Assembly: GCA_944393215.1 (NCBI GenBank)
Contig: CALXZL010000006.1
Location: forward strand, 29,119-93,118
Direction: 5' to 3'
Length of the DNA: 64,000 nucleotides
DNA from: an uncultured Alphaproteobacteria bacterium
GTDB taxonomy: Bacteria > Pseudomonadota > Alphaproteobacteria > RF32 > CAG-239
Part shown: positions 44,691 through 54,700 of the stretch, in pieces
Numbering within the stretch: the first letter of the stretch is position 1
Layout: each line of letters begins with the position of its first letter
Translations under genes and position numbers: made by a program
The notes under the pieces: generated by a model
Seen by the model: only the letters and a program-made list of their open reading frames with translations
Databases searched by the model: none
Told to the model about the DNA's origin: nothing

Positions 44691-45380
44691 TTATTGAAGA
44701 GGAGGAATGTTAAATTGAGCAATTTCTCCGGGTTTAATTTTCCGGTTAGAATAACGCATATTACCTGTCTCGATAATGAAGCGCTGACGACCGGTTAATT
44801 GCGATGCTAAATCATAAAAATCACTTGCACTGAGTTCTTGGCGTTGAGGGTTCATAATATAAAGGACGCAGCCTTGAGTTTTTTCGGCAACACCGCAACG
44901 AGCTCTTCCTCTTGGAACCTCGGAATTAACAACCACGCCTTGCAAACCGTCACGGACAACTTTTTGCTCGCCCAAGATAAGTTTTGCAAATAAAATTCCG
45001 ATAACAAAAGCGCCGATACCGATAGCAATGGCAATTTTCTTAGTAACAACATTTCCGGCAACAGAATTAAAAGCAGCCGGATTTTGTTCATAAGCCAATT
45101 CTTCATCGTTAATGAAATGCGGCATTTCATTTTGTGATAAAGATTGCATATTATCTTCATTGGATAAAGTGGGTAAATTAGAATTTTCGGAATATGAATC
45201 CATATTAAATGCGTGAGCATTATTCTGATTTTGAGCGGCGTTAGTATTCACCTGATTAACGGGAGAAATCGGCGCATTAGCTCCTTGAGGCACAATACGT
45301 TTAATCGGACGTTTAACTTTTTTAAGGCGCCTTTCTGGATTTGGATTCATTGGGTTTTGTAAATTAGGCATATCGTTCAT
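44691..45380 (-). CDS. Bitopic membrane protein next to a secretin-like lipoprotein
   Basis: 229 aa. A basic, Pro/Asn-rich cytoplasmic N-terminus (RRLKKVKRPIKRIVP) of about 110 residues leads to one membrane helix (IAIAIGIGAFVIGILFAKLIL) and a periplasmic domain of about 90 residues with two cysteines (RARCGVAEKTQGCVLYIM) and an FIIETGNMRYSNRKIKPGEI strand. It is the last gene of the minus-strand cassette, 24 bp after the secretin-like gene. I do not recognise the family. Layout and position suggest an inner-membrane partner of that lipoprotein, comparable to PilO/PilP-type or GspC-like connectors. Confidence 0.55.
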   Translation of the reverse strand: MNDMPNLQNPMNPNPERRLKKVKRPIKRIVPQGANAPISPVNQVNTNAAQNQNNAHAFNMDSYSENSNLPTLSNEDNMQSLSQNEMPHFINDEELAYEQNPAAFNSVAGNVVTKKIAIAIGIGAFVIGILFAKLILGEQKVVRDGLQGVVVNSEVPRGRARCGVAEKTQGCVLYIMNPQRQELSASDFYDLASQLTGRQRFIIETGNMRYSNRKIKPGEIAQFNIPPLQ

Positions 45381-45404
45381 GTTAAAAATTTCCTTTAACC
45401 AGAA

Positions 45405-46670
45405 TTAAATTTTATTTTGTAAGTGTTGATTGGTTTTCATGGTTCGTATAATTCTTGGAACCATAAAAACAATAGTTTGAGAATCTTTGTCTTTAGAACC
45501 AAATATTTCATTAGGAATACCGATAATCAGGAAGTTTTCTCCAAGCTGACTACGGATAGAAAACTGAGAAACTTCGCCTTCTGTTGAATCTAACGTAATA
45601 TTTGAAAAGATTTTATTATTTTGCTCAATAGAAGCTTTAGCCAAGATAGATAGGTTAGCATTAATATCATTTCTTTGTCCGCATTTTCCGACATCAAAAC
45701 GAGCATACCAAAGATTCGGCACAACAAATTTACCTTGAGCAACGGGAACAACTTTTCCCTGCATGGATAAGAAGAGGTTAAGCGCCTCAATATTGAGTTC
45801 GTTAGACGTTGTCAGAACTCTACCGATAACACCGGTCTTCGCCGTTTTGATAGTGCCGTAATCAAAAGTATTAAGCAAATTTTGCCACTGAATATCTTTT
45901 TGAGGATTTGTCGGATAGACTTTAACAACATAAACATCAAAAGCAATAAGCAACGGATTTTCTTCAAAATATCCGATAAGTGTCAATATTTTGTTTTTAA
46001 GCTCAAAATCGGCATCAAAGGTAATAGAATAATCATCCCAGTCAGAGGTGATATCAGTAATGCCGGAGCCGCGCAACACGTCGAGTAAAGCCAGCAGAAT
46101 AGGTCTAGACTTAGGAACATAGAGACTAAAATTAGCTTTACGGCTGATACGCAAAGTTTTGTTATGAGCATCATAAGCATAATAAATTTCAGCGGCATCA
46201 GCAATCATTTTAATAACTTCAGAGAGTTCTCCGCGCAAATTTTCTGCAGAGATACTGGCATAAGGAGGATCTTTGGCAATTAATTTAATTCCGGCTTCTT
46301 TGGTAAGTTTATATAAAGCTTTTTCGGCGGGCATTGTTTCGAAGGAAAATCCGGTAACCTCGAATCTGGGCATCAAATCATTATTTCCGTTTTGAACTAA
46401 ATTAAAAGCCTTAATATTATAAGGGATAGTTGTAATCATTTGTTGTGTTTGCCAATTAACGGAACAACGCAATGGGGTTTCCAGATCAAAAACGCGGGCT
46501 CCTTTAGGTGTTCTGATAATGTTAGAATTCTGAGGTATGGTAATTTTAGCCTCAATACCGGATTTTTTGAAATTGATAATTTGCTTAGGTTCCTCGTGCT
46601 GTTGACAAGCAGTCAAAGCAATCACCAAGGAAAACAAACAGGACAGATATGTAAATTTTGAAAGCTTCAT
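45405..46670 (-). CDS. Secretin-like lipoprotein associated with the T4SS locus
   Basis: 421 aa lipoprotein (signal ending VIALTAC). Periplasmic segments resemble secretin N-domains: FSFETMPAEKALYKLTKEAG with the following IKLIAKDPPYASISAENLRG, AAEIYYAYDAHNKTLRI, and PLLIAFDVYVVKVYP. The end matches a secretin closing signature, with EGEVSQFSIRSQLGENFLII, then IFGSKDKDSQTIVFMVPRII. It is about 120 residues shorter than the pilus PilN in this window and only distantly like it. It could form or line a small outer-membrane channel, or dock on the T4SS core. Its start shares one base with the stop of the preceding gene. Confidence 0.62.
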   Translation of the reverse strand: MKLSKFTYLSCLFSLVIALTACQQHEEPKQIINFKKSGIEAKITIPQNSNIIRTPKGARVFDLETPLRCSVNWQTQQMITTIPYNIKAFNLVQNGNNDLMPRFEVTGFSFETMPAEKALYKLTKEAGIKLIAKDPPYASISAENLRGELSEVIKMIADAAEIYYAYDAHNKTLRISRKANFSLYVPKSRPILLALLDVLRGSGITDITSDWDDYSITFDADFELKNKILTLIGYFEENPLLIAFDVYVVKVYPTNPQKDIQWQNLLNTFDYGTIKTAKTGVIGRVLTTSNELNIEALNLFLSMQGKVVPVAQGKFVVPNLWYARFDVGKCGQRNDINANLSILAKASIEQNNKIFSNITLDSTEGEVSQFSIRSQLGENFLIIGIPNEIFGSKDKDSQTIVFMVPRIIRTMKTNQHLQNKI

Positions 46671-47344
46671 TATTCTTCAACCTTATCAGGTACAGCCTGC
46701 GGATTTTGCGGAGCAACAGGTTTAATAATTTTAACAAGTTTTTTCACGGCTTGGGGCTGTGGCTGAGAAGCTGGAGGAGCGCTGTTTTCAACCGGTTTTT
46801 GTTGTTCTTTGCTCAAAGCCAAAGAGCTTCCTTCAACGGCTTCCAAATTTTGTTTTGCCATCAGCTTTTCAATAACTTCATCCATACTCATACCGGCACC
46901 AACCGTAGGATCCTGAGCTTTATCCGCCTCAACGGAGCCAAGGGCTTCCTTCATTTTTTCCAACTCTTGAGCAGCATCTTGCTTAATCATATCCGGAGTA
47001 GAATTGTTTCTAAGTTCGGTTTTATAATCATTAAGATTTTTTTGAAAAGCTTGTAACCCGCCGGCAATTTTCTTTTCCACATAAGGATACAATTCTTTGT
47101 GAGCCAAAATAAAATCACCGCTTTCGCTTATTTCCTCTAAAACATCCAGAATATAATTATAGAACGGATACTCTTCAATAGCGATATTTCCTTTGCGAAT
47201 ACAACGGGCAGCAATTCGAGAAACGGTTCTGTCAAGATAGTCTTTAAGCAAGATATAATTATCCAATACCCAAAGAGTATCTTTATCTACCTGAGGCAAT
47301 TTTGGTGTTGTATTTTGCTGTTCATCCATTGTGAGCTCCTTCAA
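46670..47344 (-). CDS. Cytosolic helical protein of unknown function in the T4SS-linked cassette
   Basis: 224 aa without signal peptide or membrane helix. The N-terminal 100 residues form a compact helical domain (TLWVLDNYILLKDYLDRTVS, FYNYILDVLEEISESGDFIL) and the rest is Gln/Pro/Ala/Glu-rich, ending in a basic KKLVKIIKPVAP stretch that resembles the N-terminus of the membrane protein two genes on (KKVKRPIKRIVP). It lies between the acidic repeat protein and the secretin-like lipoprotein and overlaps the latter by one base. A cytosolic adaptor or chaperone is possible. No known family is recognised. Confidence 0.55.
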   Translation of the reverse strand: MKELTMDEQQNTTPKLPQVDKDTLWVLDNYILLKDYLDRTVSRIAARCIRKGNIAIEEYPFYNYILDVLEEISESGDFILAHKELYPYVEKKIAGGLQAFQKNLNDYKTELRNNSTPDMIKQDAAQELEKMKEALGSVEADKAQDPTVGAGMSMDEVIEKLMAKQNLEAVEGSSLALSKEQQKPVENSAPPASQPQPQAVKKLVKIIKPVAPQNPQAVPDKVEE

Positions 47345-47389
47345 TGAGTATTAATTTACTGTAGCCGGACAGCTTTGTAAATTATTATT

Positions 47390-50300
47390 TTAAGGTTTTA
47401 AATCACTATTTACATGATATGGCTCATTTTCATCAGATTCGGTCTTCGTATCGGGAATAAAGAACATGTCACTGCTTGGCGGAATATGTTGCCTTTGCGG
47501 GCGAACGGGATTTGAAGGCGCCGGGATATCCGGTTGCAGGGATATAATATCAGATTGTAAATTACTGTTTTCCAGACCGTCGGTATAACTGTTGTCTGCG
47601 ATATAAGGATCACTAACGGAAGATGTAAATGAGTCAAACAGTTCAGAAAAATCAGCATCACTATTCTGATTGTCTTCTGTTTCTGAACTTTGTGCCGATA
47701 TGTTGCTTGCTTCACCTTCTGTTGAAATATCTGAAACTATAGATGTATCGGATTCGTCAGAGGTGTCATCTTCATATTCCCACTCCCAATCTTCGCCGTT
47801 CTCATCCTCTTGAGCCGCAGCGTTTTGTTGCAGAGTTGTATCAGAAGATTCGTCAGAGGCATCATCTTCATATTCCCACTCCCAATCTTCGCTGTTTTCG
47901 TCCTCTTGAGCCGCAGCGTTTTGTTGCAGAGTTGTATCAGAAGATTCGTCAGAGGCATCATCTTCATATTCCCACTCCCAATCTTCGCCGTTCTCATCCT
48001 CTTGAGCCGCAGCGTTTTGTTGCAGAGTTGTATCAGAAGATTCGTCAGAGGCATCATCTTCATATTCCCACTCCCAATCTTCGCTGTTCACGTCATCTTG
48101 AGCCGCAGCGTTTTGTTGTGGAGTTTCATCAGAAGATTCGTCAGAGGCATCATCTTCATATTCCCACGCCCAATCTTCGCCGTTTTCGTCATCTTGAGCC
48201 GCAGCGTTTTGTTGCAGAGTTTCATCAGAGGATTCGTCAGAAACATCATCTTCATATTCCCACTCCCAATCTTCGCCGTTCTCATCATCTTGAGCCGCAG
48301 CGTTTTGTTGCGGAGTTTCATCAGAAGATTCGTCAGAGGCATCATCTTCATATTCCCACGCCCACTCTTCGCCGTTTTCATCCTCTTGAGCGGAAGCATT
48401 TTGTTGCAGAGTTGTATCAGAAGATTCGTCAGAGGCATTATCTTCATATTCCCACGCCCAATCTTCGCTGTTCACGTCCTCTTGAGCCGCAGTGTTTTGT
48501 TGTGGAGTTTCATCAGAAGATTCGTCAGAGGCATCATCTTCATATTCCCACGCCCAATCTTCGCCGTTTTCGTCATCTTGAGCCGCAGTGTTTTGTTGTG
48601 GAGTTTCATCAGAAGATTCACTAAGGGACTCTTCGGCATTAAAATTAATATCTATATCAGACGGTATGTCATGAAGTTCAAGCACATTATGATCTGTTTC
48701 GTCATAAACATTTTCTTCGGGACTATAGACAGGAGATGTATCTACTATTTCATCTGGTTTGCTATCGGACAAATTCGTGATTTGAGTATCTTCCGTTAAA
48801 GGTACGGAAAAATCTTGATTAGTTTCAAGGTTCGAAAAATCAGATATGATTTGATCCGATGCAACATCACTTGCGTCAGATGAAATTTCCGTTTGAAGAG
48901 GAATATTTTCAAACAATTCGTTTTCTGAGGAAACAGAAGCATTATTATCAGGGATATTTTCAGATTCCGTACCAAAACCGAACAATCTTTCCAATTCTAA
49001 ATTAGCATCAGAAACGGATTTAATATTATTTTCAGATTCGTTTTTCTTCTTCTTTTTTTTCTTCTTTTTCTTCTTTTTAGAAATGGTATCCTCGGGTTCT
49101 TCTGATAAATTTGTTTCTAAATCAACATCATCGGAAATATCAGAAAGATTTTCTGTGAGAGTGTCCGATTTTTCGGTTTCATTAAAAACATCATTGACAT
49201 CAGGCAAAGCGCCCATTTCTTGATTTTGAAGATTGTTAACATCAACTTCCTGCTCTTGTTGCTTATTTTGAGCACGATTAAACATATTGCTGAACACTCG
49301 TTTAAATCCGGCAGCAGCACCTTCTTCTTTGTCTTGATGCGTTTGTTTATAATCAAAATCAGCGGGTTGAACATCGGAGCCGACCACATTGGGAAGAGGT
49401 TGATACAAAACAGTTTTTTGCTGAGCTTGTTGTTTAAGAAAATTTAAGTTTTCCTTCTGAAATTCAGAAAGAGCCTTAATCAAAAATTGATTGGATAGAT
49501 GATTACTTTCCTTCAAAGCTCCGGAAATGATAGTAGAAATTTCCTTTGTTTGTTCTTTAGCCATTTCACGAAAAAGCTGAGATTGAGCTTTAATAATATC
49601 GGCAATCAGATCTTGCTGATTCGGAAAAGGAACATTGTTGATTTGAATATTATTAGCATTATTGGCATTATTATTTGCATTAATAGCATTTTGTTGCAAG
49701 AACATTTTAGCCATTTCTAATTGAGATTCTGTAATGGCTTTGGTAATTTCTTTTGTATTATCAATAACTTTAACGTTTCCCTCGGCGGTAGATACAATAC
49801 TTGCCGAATTTTCTTTAGCGGTAAGTTCCTTCAGCAAGGAAGCTGTTTGCTGTTGCTGAGATTTTGTCAAAGCTTGTGTCATAAGATATAATTCTTTGCT
49901 TCTTTTTTCGTCAGATTCGGTCAAAGCTTTAGAAATGACGGCAGCAATATCTTGAGCAAAAGCCGCGTCAGGTTTCACGATTGTCTGTGCTGCAGGCTGA
50001 TTTGTATATTGAGGTTGCGGCTGATTTTGCATATTTTTCATCATCAACAACATTTGTTTTTGCAGCTCCAGAGTTTGGGCGTTAATATTATTATTTTGCG
50101 CTGTCTGTGGCTGAGATTCTTTAGCTTGAGGCTGATTATCTGTAGCCAAAGCGCTGGCAAGAATATTAGAAGTATCAGGAGCAATATCACTAAAGCCAAG
50201 ATTTTGATTGGGGTTAATTCCGTTTTGTTCTTCCAAATCATCAATATATTCTTGCAAGACGGATCCTCCGGGAAGCACATTACACATATGGCGAATTTCG

Positions 50301-50464
50301 GGAGGTTGCTGCAAAATCATATTATTAAAATCGGCTTTTTGTTTGTCATCTAAGATATGCATTTGCCGAAAAATATTTAAAAGGCGTTGAACGATGACGA
50401 TCGGATCTTCAACTCCGGCCACCTTTTTATTCCTACGCGGAGATAATATATTTTCCTCGCTCAA
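47390..50464 (-). CDS. Large acidic repeat protein with poly-Lys tract
   Basis: 1024 aa, no signal peptide or membrane helix. The N-terminal 60-70 residues look folded (DPIVIVQRLLNIFRQMHILD, MCNVLPGGSVLQEYIDDLEE). A Gln/Asn-rich region with helical segments containing 'ITKAITESQ', 'ISGALKESN' and 'VISKALTESD' comes next, then an uninterrupted run of about twelve lysines (near residue 480), then an extremely acidic C-terminal half with nine 32-residue repeats. It is the first gene of the cassette after the XRE gene's terminator. Charge segregation and repeats suggest a flexible scaffold or a secreted effector-like protein; neither is demonstrated. Confidence 0.6.
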   Translation of the reverse strand: MSEENILSPRRNKKVAGVEDPIVIVQRLLNIFRQMHILDDKQKADFNNMILQQPPEIRHMCNVLPGGSVLQEYIDDLEEQNGINPNQNLGFSDIAPDTSNILASALATDNQPQAKESQPQTAQNNNINAQTLELQKQMLLMMKNMQNQPQPQYTNQPAAQTIVKPDAAFAQDIAAVISKALTESDEKRSKELYLMTQALTKSQQQQTASLLKELTAKENSASIVSTAEGNVKVIDNTKEITKAITESQLEMAKMFLQQNAINANNNANNANNIQINNVPFPNQQDLIADIIKAQSQLFREMAKEQTKEISTIISGALKESNHLSNQFLIKALSEFQKENLNFLKQQAQQKTVLYQPLPNVVGSDVQPADFDYKQTHQDKEEGAAAGFKRVFSNMFNRAQNKQQEQEVDVNNLQNQEMGALPDVNDVFNETEKSDTLTENLSDISDDVDLETNLSEEPEDTISKKKKKKKKKKKKNESENNIKSVSDANLELERLFGFGTESENIPDNNASVSSENELFENIPLQTEISSDASDVASDQIISDFSNLETNQDFSVPLTEDTQITNLSDSKPDEIVDTSPVYSPEENVYDETDHNVLELHDIPSDIDINFNAEESLSESSDETPQQNTAAQDDENGEDWAWEYEDDASDESSDETPQQNTAAQEDVNSEDWAWEYEDNASDESSDTTLQQNASAQEDENGEEWAWEYEDDASDESSDETPQQNAAAQDDENGEDWEWEYEDDVSDESSDETLQQNAAAQDDENGEDWAWEYEDDASDESSDETPQQNAAAQDDVNSEDWEWEYEDDASDESSDTTLQQNAAAQEDENGEDWEWEYEDDASDESSDTTLQQNAAAQEDENSEDWEWEYEDDASDESSDTTLQQNAAAQEDENGEDWEWEYEDDTSDESDTSIVSDISTEGEASNISAQSSETEDNQNSDADFSELFDSFTSSVSDPYIADNSYTDGLENSNLQSDIISLQPDIPAPSNPVRPQRQHIPPSSDMFFIPDTKTESDENEPYHVNSDLKP
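47753..48616 (-). repeat. Nine tandem 96-bp repeats coding acidic 32-residue units
   Basis: Nine in-frame copies of a unit of the form SSDETPQQNAAAQDDENGED followed by WEWEYEDDASDE. Variants alternate TP/TL, DE/TT, DD/ED and DWAW/DWEW in a mosaic, which suggests repeated unequal crossing-over. Long open frames on the opposite strand here are by-products of the repeat. Confidence 0.95.
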
Positions 50465-50562
50465 AATAACGCCCTCTAATCAAAAAAATATCTATACTCT
50501 ATCCATAATAGCAAGAATATAATAAATCTTGTAAATTTCAGGTTAATAAAGAAGAGAAAAAG

Positions 50563-50595
50563 CAAAAAAAACTCTGCAACAGCAGAGTTTTTTTG
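50563..50595 (-). terminator. Intrinsic terminator after the XRE regulator
   Basis: ACTCTGC / GCAGAGT stem with an AACA loop and flanking A- and T-runs, directly downstream of the XRE gene on the minus strand. The acidic-repeat gene that follows must therefore have its own promoter in 50465-50562; no convincing hexamers were found there. Confidence 0.88.
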
Positions 50596-50608
50596 AAAAG
50601 CCAAAAAA

Positions 50609-51580
50609 TTACAAATAAATGGCAACCACTTTATGAATTTTGTTCAAATCATCATTTCCAAGTTCAATGCGATCATCCGGATTCCAACGCATACCATACA
50701 ATTTGCCGTTTTCATCTTCACGGATACTCAATATTTTGGCATCATTTTCAGAAGTATAATAAATGGCAATATCACCAACACTGACCATTTCTTGAGGATC
50801 AACAAAAAGTACGGAACGTGTCGGTAAAAGACTTCCCAACCTTCTGGTACACAGATTAACGGCATAAGCATCTTTTTTGCCATAAAGCGTAGAAGGACGT
50901 TGAACTTTTCTTGTTTCTTGAGAAAAATCAATAAACACATCTCCGTCTTTACCGGCAATACCATAGACAGAAATTTTCAGTCCGTCTGGATTAGAACTTC
51001 CGAAGGAAGAAATTGCACCGCGAGGAGTAGACAACAATTTATATTTTGCGTCATTTCTCTGAATAATTTCATCAAGCATACCCTTATCTTCCAAAGCTTT
51101 AATGTCATTTTTCAAAGCATCAACGGAAGTATTTAAAGCCTTGGCAATATTTTTCATTTCCTTATCGGAAACTTCTCTTTGTCCCATTTCAATACGGTGA
51201 TACACAGACAATGTCATATCGGCACTTTCAGCAACTTCAATCAGGGTAAGATTCTTTTCATTTCTAATTTGTCGCAACCCAGCGCCTAAAGTTTTTAAGC
51301 CGGTTTTTTCATTAATTTTATTACGTCTTTCTTGTTCTCTGCGCCAAGCTTGAACAATTTCTTGTTGAGAATTCTGTTCATTAACAAACAAATCCTGTAA
51401 AGGGCAATCTAAAAACTCAGCTACACGTACCAACTGTTCTTGGTCGACGCGACGATATCCTTTTTCAATTTTTGAAATAGCCGAAAGGCTAACAGACAAA
51501 TGATCAGCCAATTCCTGCATGGAACGACCGCGCAAACGTCTGAACATTCTGATTTGATTCGGGAAAATAATTTCTTCCAT
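50609..51580 (-). CDS. XRE-family regulator with two HTH domains and a LexA/S24-like C-terminus
   Basis: 323 aa. Two Cro/CI-type helix-turn-helix domains lie in tandem, at about 8-65 (MQELADHLSVSLSAISKIEK) and about 97-155 (LTLIEVAESADMTLSVYHRI). The C-terminal third folds like an S24/LexA domain (AYAVNLCTRRLGSLLPTRSV, DPQEMVSVGDIAIYYT) but lacks the Ser-Met nucleophile motif where it should occur, so it is probably a ligand-sensing or dimerisation domain that cannot cleave itself. It lies between virB6 genes and the acidic-repeat cassette and is flanked by a terminator and by direct repeats upstream, which fits a local regulator of the T4SS genes. Confidence 0.82.
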   Translation of the reverse strand: MEEIIFPNQIRMFRRLRGRSMQELADHLSVSLSAISKIEKGYRRVDQEQLVRVAEFLDCPLQDLFVNEQNSQQEIVQAWRREQERRNKINEKTGLKTLGAGLRQIRNEKNLTLIEVAESADMTLSVYHRIEMGQREVSDKEMKNIAKALNTSVDALKNDIKALEDKGMLDEIIQRNDAKYKLLSTPRGAISSFGSSNPDGLKISVYGIAGKDGDVFIDFSQETRKVQRPSTLYGKKDAYAVNLCTRRLGSLLPTRSVLFVDPQEMVSVGDIAIYYTSENDAKILSIREDENGKLYGMRWNPDDRIELGNDDLNKIHKVVAIYL

Positions 51581-51661
51581 TTTTAGCGACCTCTTAAATT
51601 TTGATATAGGACTTTAACTAAGGCATATCTTAATATAAGAGAGAAATTAATCAAGGAAATA

Positions 51662-51689
51662 GTACAAAAAAAGACAATATGTGTACAAA
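51662..51689. promoter_or_regulatory. Candidate operator: GTACAAA direct repeats
   Basis: GTACAAA occurs at 51662-51668 and 51683-51689, 21 bp apart start to start (two helical turns), with a related GTGCCAAA at 51701-51708. They lie between the end of the first VirB6 gene and the XRE start, a plausible autoregulatory site for a protein with two tandem HTH domains. Confidence 0.3.
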
Positions 51690-51716
51690 TTTCTTTTTTT
51701 GTGCCAAAATTTTTGA

Positions 51717-54700
51717 CTAACGTAATTCGCCAATTCTGTCAGGTTGAGATTTTTGACGTTGTTTTAATAAAGCCTTTTTAATTTTTTGTTGTTCTTCTGG
51801 AGAAAAGGCAATGCCGCCTTTTTGTTCAAAAATCTGAGCAAAATCACCGTCGACATCAACACCGTATTGGGTACGTTGTGCATAATATTCCGATAATCCG
51901 TATCGCTCTGACGTCTCATATTTTCCGGTCTTTTGGTTAAAGGTTTTCACTTGCTTTTTATTAATCATTCCATCAGTTGCCAACGTCACTTCATTTCCGT
52001 CTTTATCTTTGTCAACGGATTCCAAAACGATTCGATTAGAGTCTGGATCGGTAGGCATGGTCATACGCAAAGTTTGAGAAGCACCGTTATTTCCGGTTTT
52101 GACAATTTCAACAACTTCTTGCCCGTTTTCATTTTGAGAAATTTTAACCTCATTTTCAGAAAAACCTTTATTAACGGGCAAACCGGACTGAGCCGCATAT
52201 TGTTGTAGGGCAGCAGCTTTAATCATTTTTTCGGAGAAGGCAGAATTTTTCAATGCAATATTTAAAGAAGCGGCATTAAAACTTCCGTCGCTGTTACGAG
52301 CCGCTTTAAGTCCTGCGGTTTGAATTTCCACTTCGGAAGAAACAACACGAATTTCACCGGTTTGAGCATCTTTTTTAGCTGTTTCAACCTGTTTTAGATA
52401 TCCGTCAGATCTGGTTGTTACAACTTTACCATTACCATAATCTTTACTGGATTCGAGCATTTTGGTTCCATTATTCATAACGGTAAGAGTTTTAGTTTTG
52501 TTTCTTCCTCTTGCCCAAGATTTACTTTCAATCGTATAAGTTTTTCCGATAACATTTCCGTCTTTATCGGTCACATCAACTTCTTTACCGTGTTTTTGCA
52601 AGTGGTTCATTTGTGCGTTGCGTCGCATATCACCAAGTTTTTCTTTGGCATTTTCAGCCAAAACACCACCGACTTTTTTAGCTCCGCCCACGGCTTTAAG
52701 TCCAAGCTGTTTTGTTCCTTGAGCAGCCATACCGCCGATCTGTTGTCCGATTCCGCCGGGAATACCGCTGGGGGCAAATTGGCTCGCAAAAGTATTAACT
52801 TCTTCCAAGATTACCCAAGTCAAAAGAAGAATAAATACAATTTTCAAAAGAGTAACGCCGCCCCAAACAAAGGTTGTAATAATGGCTTCTTGGAAGTTGG
52901 AGTCGGTTAACTGACCTACACCTCCTTCCATAATAGTATTTTCAATAGCTCCGGTCAGCACATAGATAACCAAACTCATAAATACAAAGTTGAATATGGC
53001 GTTCATAAATATTTTCCAAACTTCGCTGGAATATTTTTTTGTCAGTTCAAACGGATAAGAGCCGATAGCAGCAGGTAATAATGCACAAGCAACAGTCAAA
53101 TGGAAAATTGAATCGACTAAAAGGAACGGGAAAATAATTATGACGATTCCCGCCCCGCAAAAGATAAGTAATCCGGAAATCAGATAAGTAAAGGAAGGAA
53201 AGATAAATAAAACCCCTTTAACATGAAGCCCGACACACATGGTTGCAGCACCCAGAGCCATTGTTTCAAGTAATTTATTTTGAATAGCTTGTAACGCGCA
53301 TAAAATGCTTTCGCCCATAGATATCGGAAGACCGCCGTCTCGCATTAAATTATATTTGGCAATATCACAAGCTTGTTCGGAGCTTGCCATTTGAGCTAAT
53401 TTGAAACCGGTGTTAAAAATAGGTTCCATTAACATGGCAAAGAAGGTAGAAGAATCAGCTTGTAGAAAGACAACGACAATAAGAATAACAAAAGATTTAT
53501 TCAACAAAGTTTTAATCAAAGTCGGTGCATCTTGAGATTGAAAAGAAGAGACAAATTTCAATACTTGGAAGGCAATCCAAATAGCCCAAGCAAGCAAAAC
53601 AATAGTCAGAACGGGAGTTGCCAATTTATCGAAAGTCAATTTTGCAATATTACTTGCAGTATTGAAGATAACGGCAAACAGAGGACAAGTCATACAAGAG
53701 CCATAACTCATTTTATATTGGCTGGGAGAACAATCTTTATCAGATACGTGCGTAACATCACTTCCAGAACCACTTCCAGAACCACTTCCAGAACCGCTTC
53801 CCGAACCGCTGCTTCCGCCACTGCTACCGGAACCACCGCTGGCACCGCTTGCCGAACAGTTAAAAGATCCGGACTGATTCCCTGTGCAAGGATCTTTTCC
53901 GGTAACTTCTTTGACAATTTCTTCGTAAGATTTTTGTTGATTTGCAGGTTTTTGCTGTTCTGCTTCCCAGGCTTTACGAATTTTCATAGATTCGAGAGCT
54001 TCGGAACCTTCTTTAGCGTTACGTTTTTGTACTGATTCTCTGATTGCAGGAGATGAACTTCCGTAAAAGTAGTCACGACGAACATACATAGCTTCCAAAA
54101 GTTCTTCTTCAGACATTTGAGCCGGATCACCTATATTATTTTTAATAGATTTCATCAATTTGTTCACACCGCCAGGGGATCCCATGGCAACGGCAGCGGA
54201 AAAAAGAGCCATCTGCAATTCCGGAGACATAGAATTAAAATCAATTCCATAATTTTTTTTGACAGCATTAGCCGCAGTATCATAATACATTTTCTGCATA
54301 TATTTTTCTTGAGCGGCTTCGAAGCTGGCTGCTGCTTGAGAATCATTACAGATTCCCTTCCATTTGGAAGCAAAATCGGTCGCGGGAGCGGCACAAGCTC
54401 TGGAATTCATTTCTTCAACGGAACCACCACCGAGTTGAGACCATAAATTAGCATTTGACGATTTTAAAGTACTAAGGAAAGTTTTAAGACTACCCGATGA
54501 ACAAGCTAACTGACTCGAACCATAGCTACAACCGCCGATGTCGCCGGCAACGCAATTATTAAATGCGCAAGGATTTCCGGCAGATTCATATTTATGGTGC
54601 AATTGAGAAATATTATCTTCGGGATACATCTTAGCACATCCGGAAGAAGAACATTTAGAAGCCAAGGTTCCGCTGACGGATCCGGAAGAGGTATCAGCTG

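Noticed and set aside
47743-48799. Two long plus-strand open frames (293 and 329 aa) with perfect repeats
   Set aside because: They are the antisense frames of the 96-bp acidic repeat array; they lack ribosome sites and their sequences have no fold-like features.
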